From: Nostoc sp. UHCC 0702
GTDB lineage: Bacteria; Cyanobacteriota; Cyanobacteriia; Cyanobacteriales; Nostocaceae
DNA: 64,000 nt
Direction: 5' to 3'
Assembly: GCA_017164015.1 (NCBI GenBank)
Contig: CP071065.1
Coordinates: forward strand, 809,409 to 873,408
In this document: positions 63,855 through 64,000 of the stretch, piece after piece
Numbering within the stretch: the stretch's first letter is position 1
Layout: every line of letters starts with the position of its first letter
Notes under the pieces: generated by a model
Told to the model about the DNA's origin: nothing
What the model saw: only the letters and a program-made list of their open reading frames with translations
Database searches by the model: none
Made by a program: the position numbers and the translations under genes

Positions 63855-64000
63855 TCAAATTGTTTGCAGATATTCAGGTGGGACAAACTCTACTAACCAT
63901 ACGCCATTGTCTGAACAGTAAAAGCTGTAACCGGCCTGATGCATTGCGGCAGCATCCACAGCAAAAACTACTGGTTTTCCATGTCTTGCCCCTACAATTT
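63855..64000 (-). CDS. kptA: RNA 2'-phosphotransferase (KptA/Tpt1), 3' end only
   Basis: The minus strand ends in a frame that reads [20 protein letters not shown], then [27 protein letters not shown] and stops at 63855. This matches the C-terminal part of KptA/Tpt1: the RHGKPVV strand, GxxFYxSxNGVWL and the VPPxYL end. The enzyme removes an internal 2'-phosphate from spliced tRNA using NAD in eukaryotes; bacterial copies have an unclear role. The 5' part lies outside the window. STRR-like GTCATCAGTCATC follows the stop. Confidence 0.75.
   Translation of the reverse strand, partial: IVGARHGKPVVFAVDAAAMHQAGYSFYCSDNGVWLVEFVPPEYLQTI

Overview
The window is chromosomal DNA of a cyanobacterium, most likely a filamentous heterocyst-forming one (Nostocales). 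Evidence: many copies of the HIP1 octamer GCGATCGC, long heptanucleotide short tandem repeats (STRR) between genes, a HetP-like protein, an XisH/XisI pair, sucrose synthase, a DUF3134 protein, very large multi-PAS/GAF hybrid histidine kinases and several AAA_35-type ATPases. No rRNA, tRNA or CRISPR array was recognised. The species cannot be named from the sequence alone.

Bases 1-5.9 kb hold the most unusual locus. It has a YcaO cyclodehydratase of the TOMM (azole/azoline RiPP) type cut by the window start, then an amidohydrolase, then two diverged paralogous proteins of about 350 residues with no recognised family. Both paralogs end in the same short motif, P-[FY]-P-Y-x-P-x-S-T followed by Cys/Ser/Thr. 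A decayed second amidohydrolase lies between them, so an amidohydrolase+paralog unit was duplicated in tandem. These proteins may be substrates or partners of the YcaO enzyme; this is inference.

Bases 6.5-25 kb are an accessory region of signalling NTPases and duplications: a giant Ser/Thr kinase/AAA/GAF protein that ends in an AAA_35 ATPase instead of a histidine kinase, a vMAP-like HTH+ATPase, a DUF433/DUF5615 toxin-antitoxin pair, XisI/XisH, a truncated direct repeat of the vMAP-like gene, two unknown paralogs, a broken AAA_35 gene, duplicated META-domain lipoprotein-like genes, and an AAA / cyclase-homology / AAA protein.

Bases 25-33.6 kb hold an outer-membrane barrel-like protein, an RDD/pentapeptide-repeat membrane protein with a small membrane partner, an exported protein, an Rrf2 regulator, exonuclease VII (xseB, xseA) and a nuclease-fold-like protein. 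Bases 33.7-41.2 kb hold a 1600-residue hybrid histidine kinase and a probable phosphorelay set: an Hpt protein, a response regulator with a degenerate GGDEF and one with an intact GGEEF. Bases 41.4-50.7 kb carry an AONS-like (bioF-type) enzyme, ruvA, a sucrose-phosphatase remnant, a membrane protein, a GH65 disaccharide phosphorylase fused to beta-phosphoglucomutase, a 760-bp STRR block and sucrose synthase: a sugar-metabolism cluster. Bases 52.2-58.6 kb hold a HetP-like protein, a ComFB-like protein, a small DUF442-type phosphatase-like protein and a CBS/PAS hybrid histidine kinase. Bases 59.6-64 kb hold an ABM-like protein, DUF3134, glycogen synthase, an unknown protein and the 3' end of a probable RNA 2'-phosphotransferase.

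The intergenic space is crowded with MITE-like elements. At least eight share the ends ATATCAtGTCCG...CGGACATGATAT, and three share GGACTTACGCA...TGCGTAAGTCC. STRR repeats have entered reading frames, forming a linker in the GH65-PGM fusion and an insert in a kinase ATP-binding domain, and they supply the stop codons of four genes.
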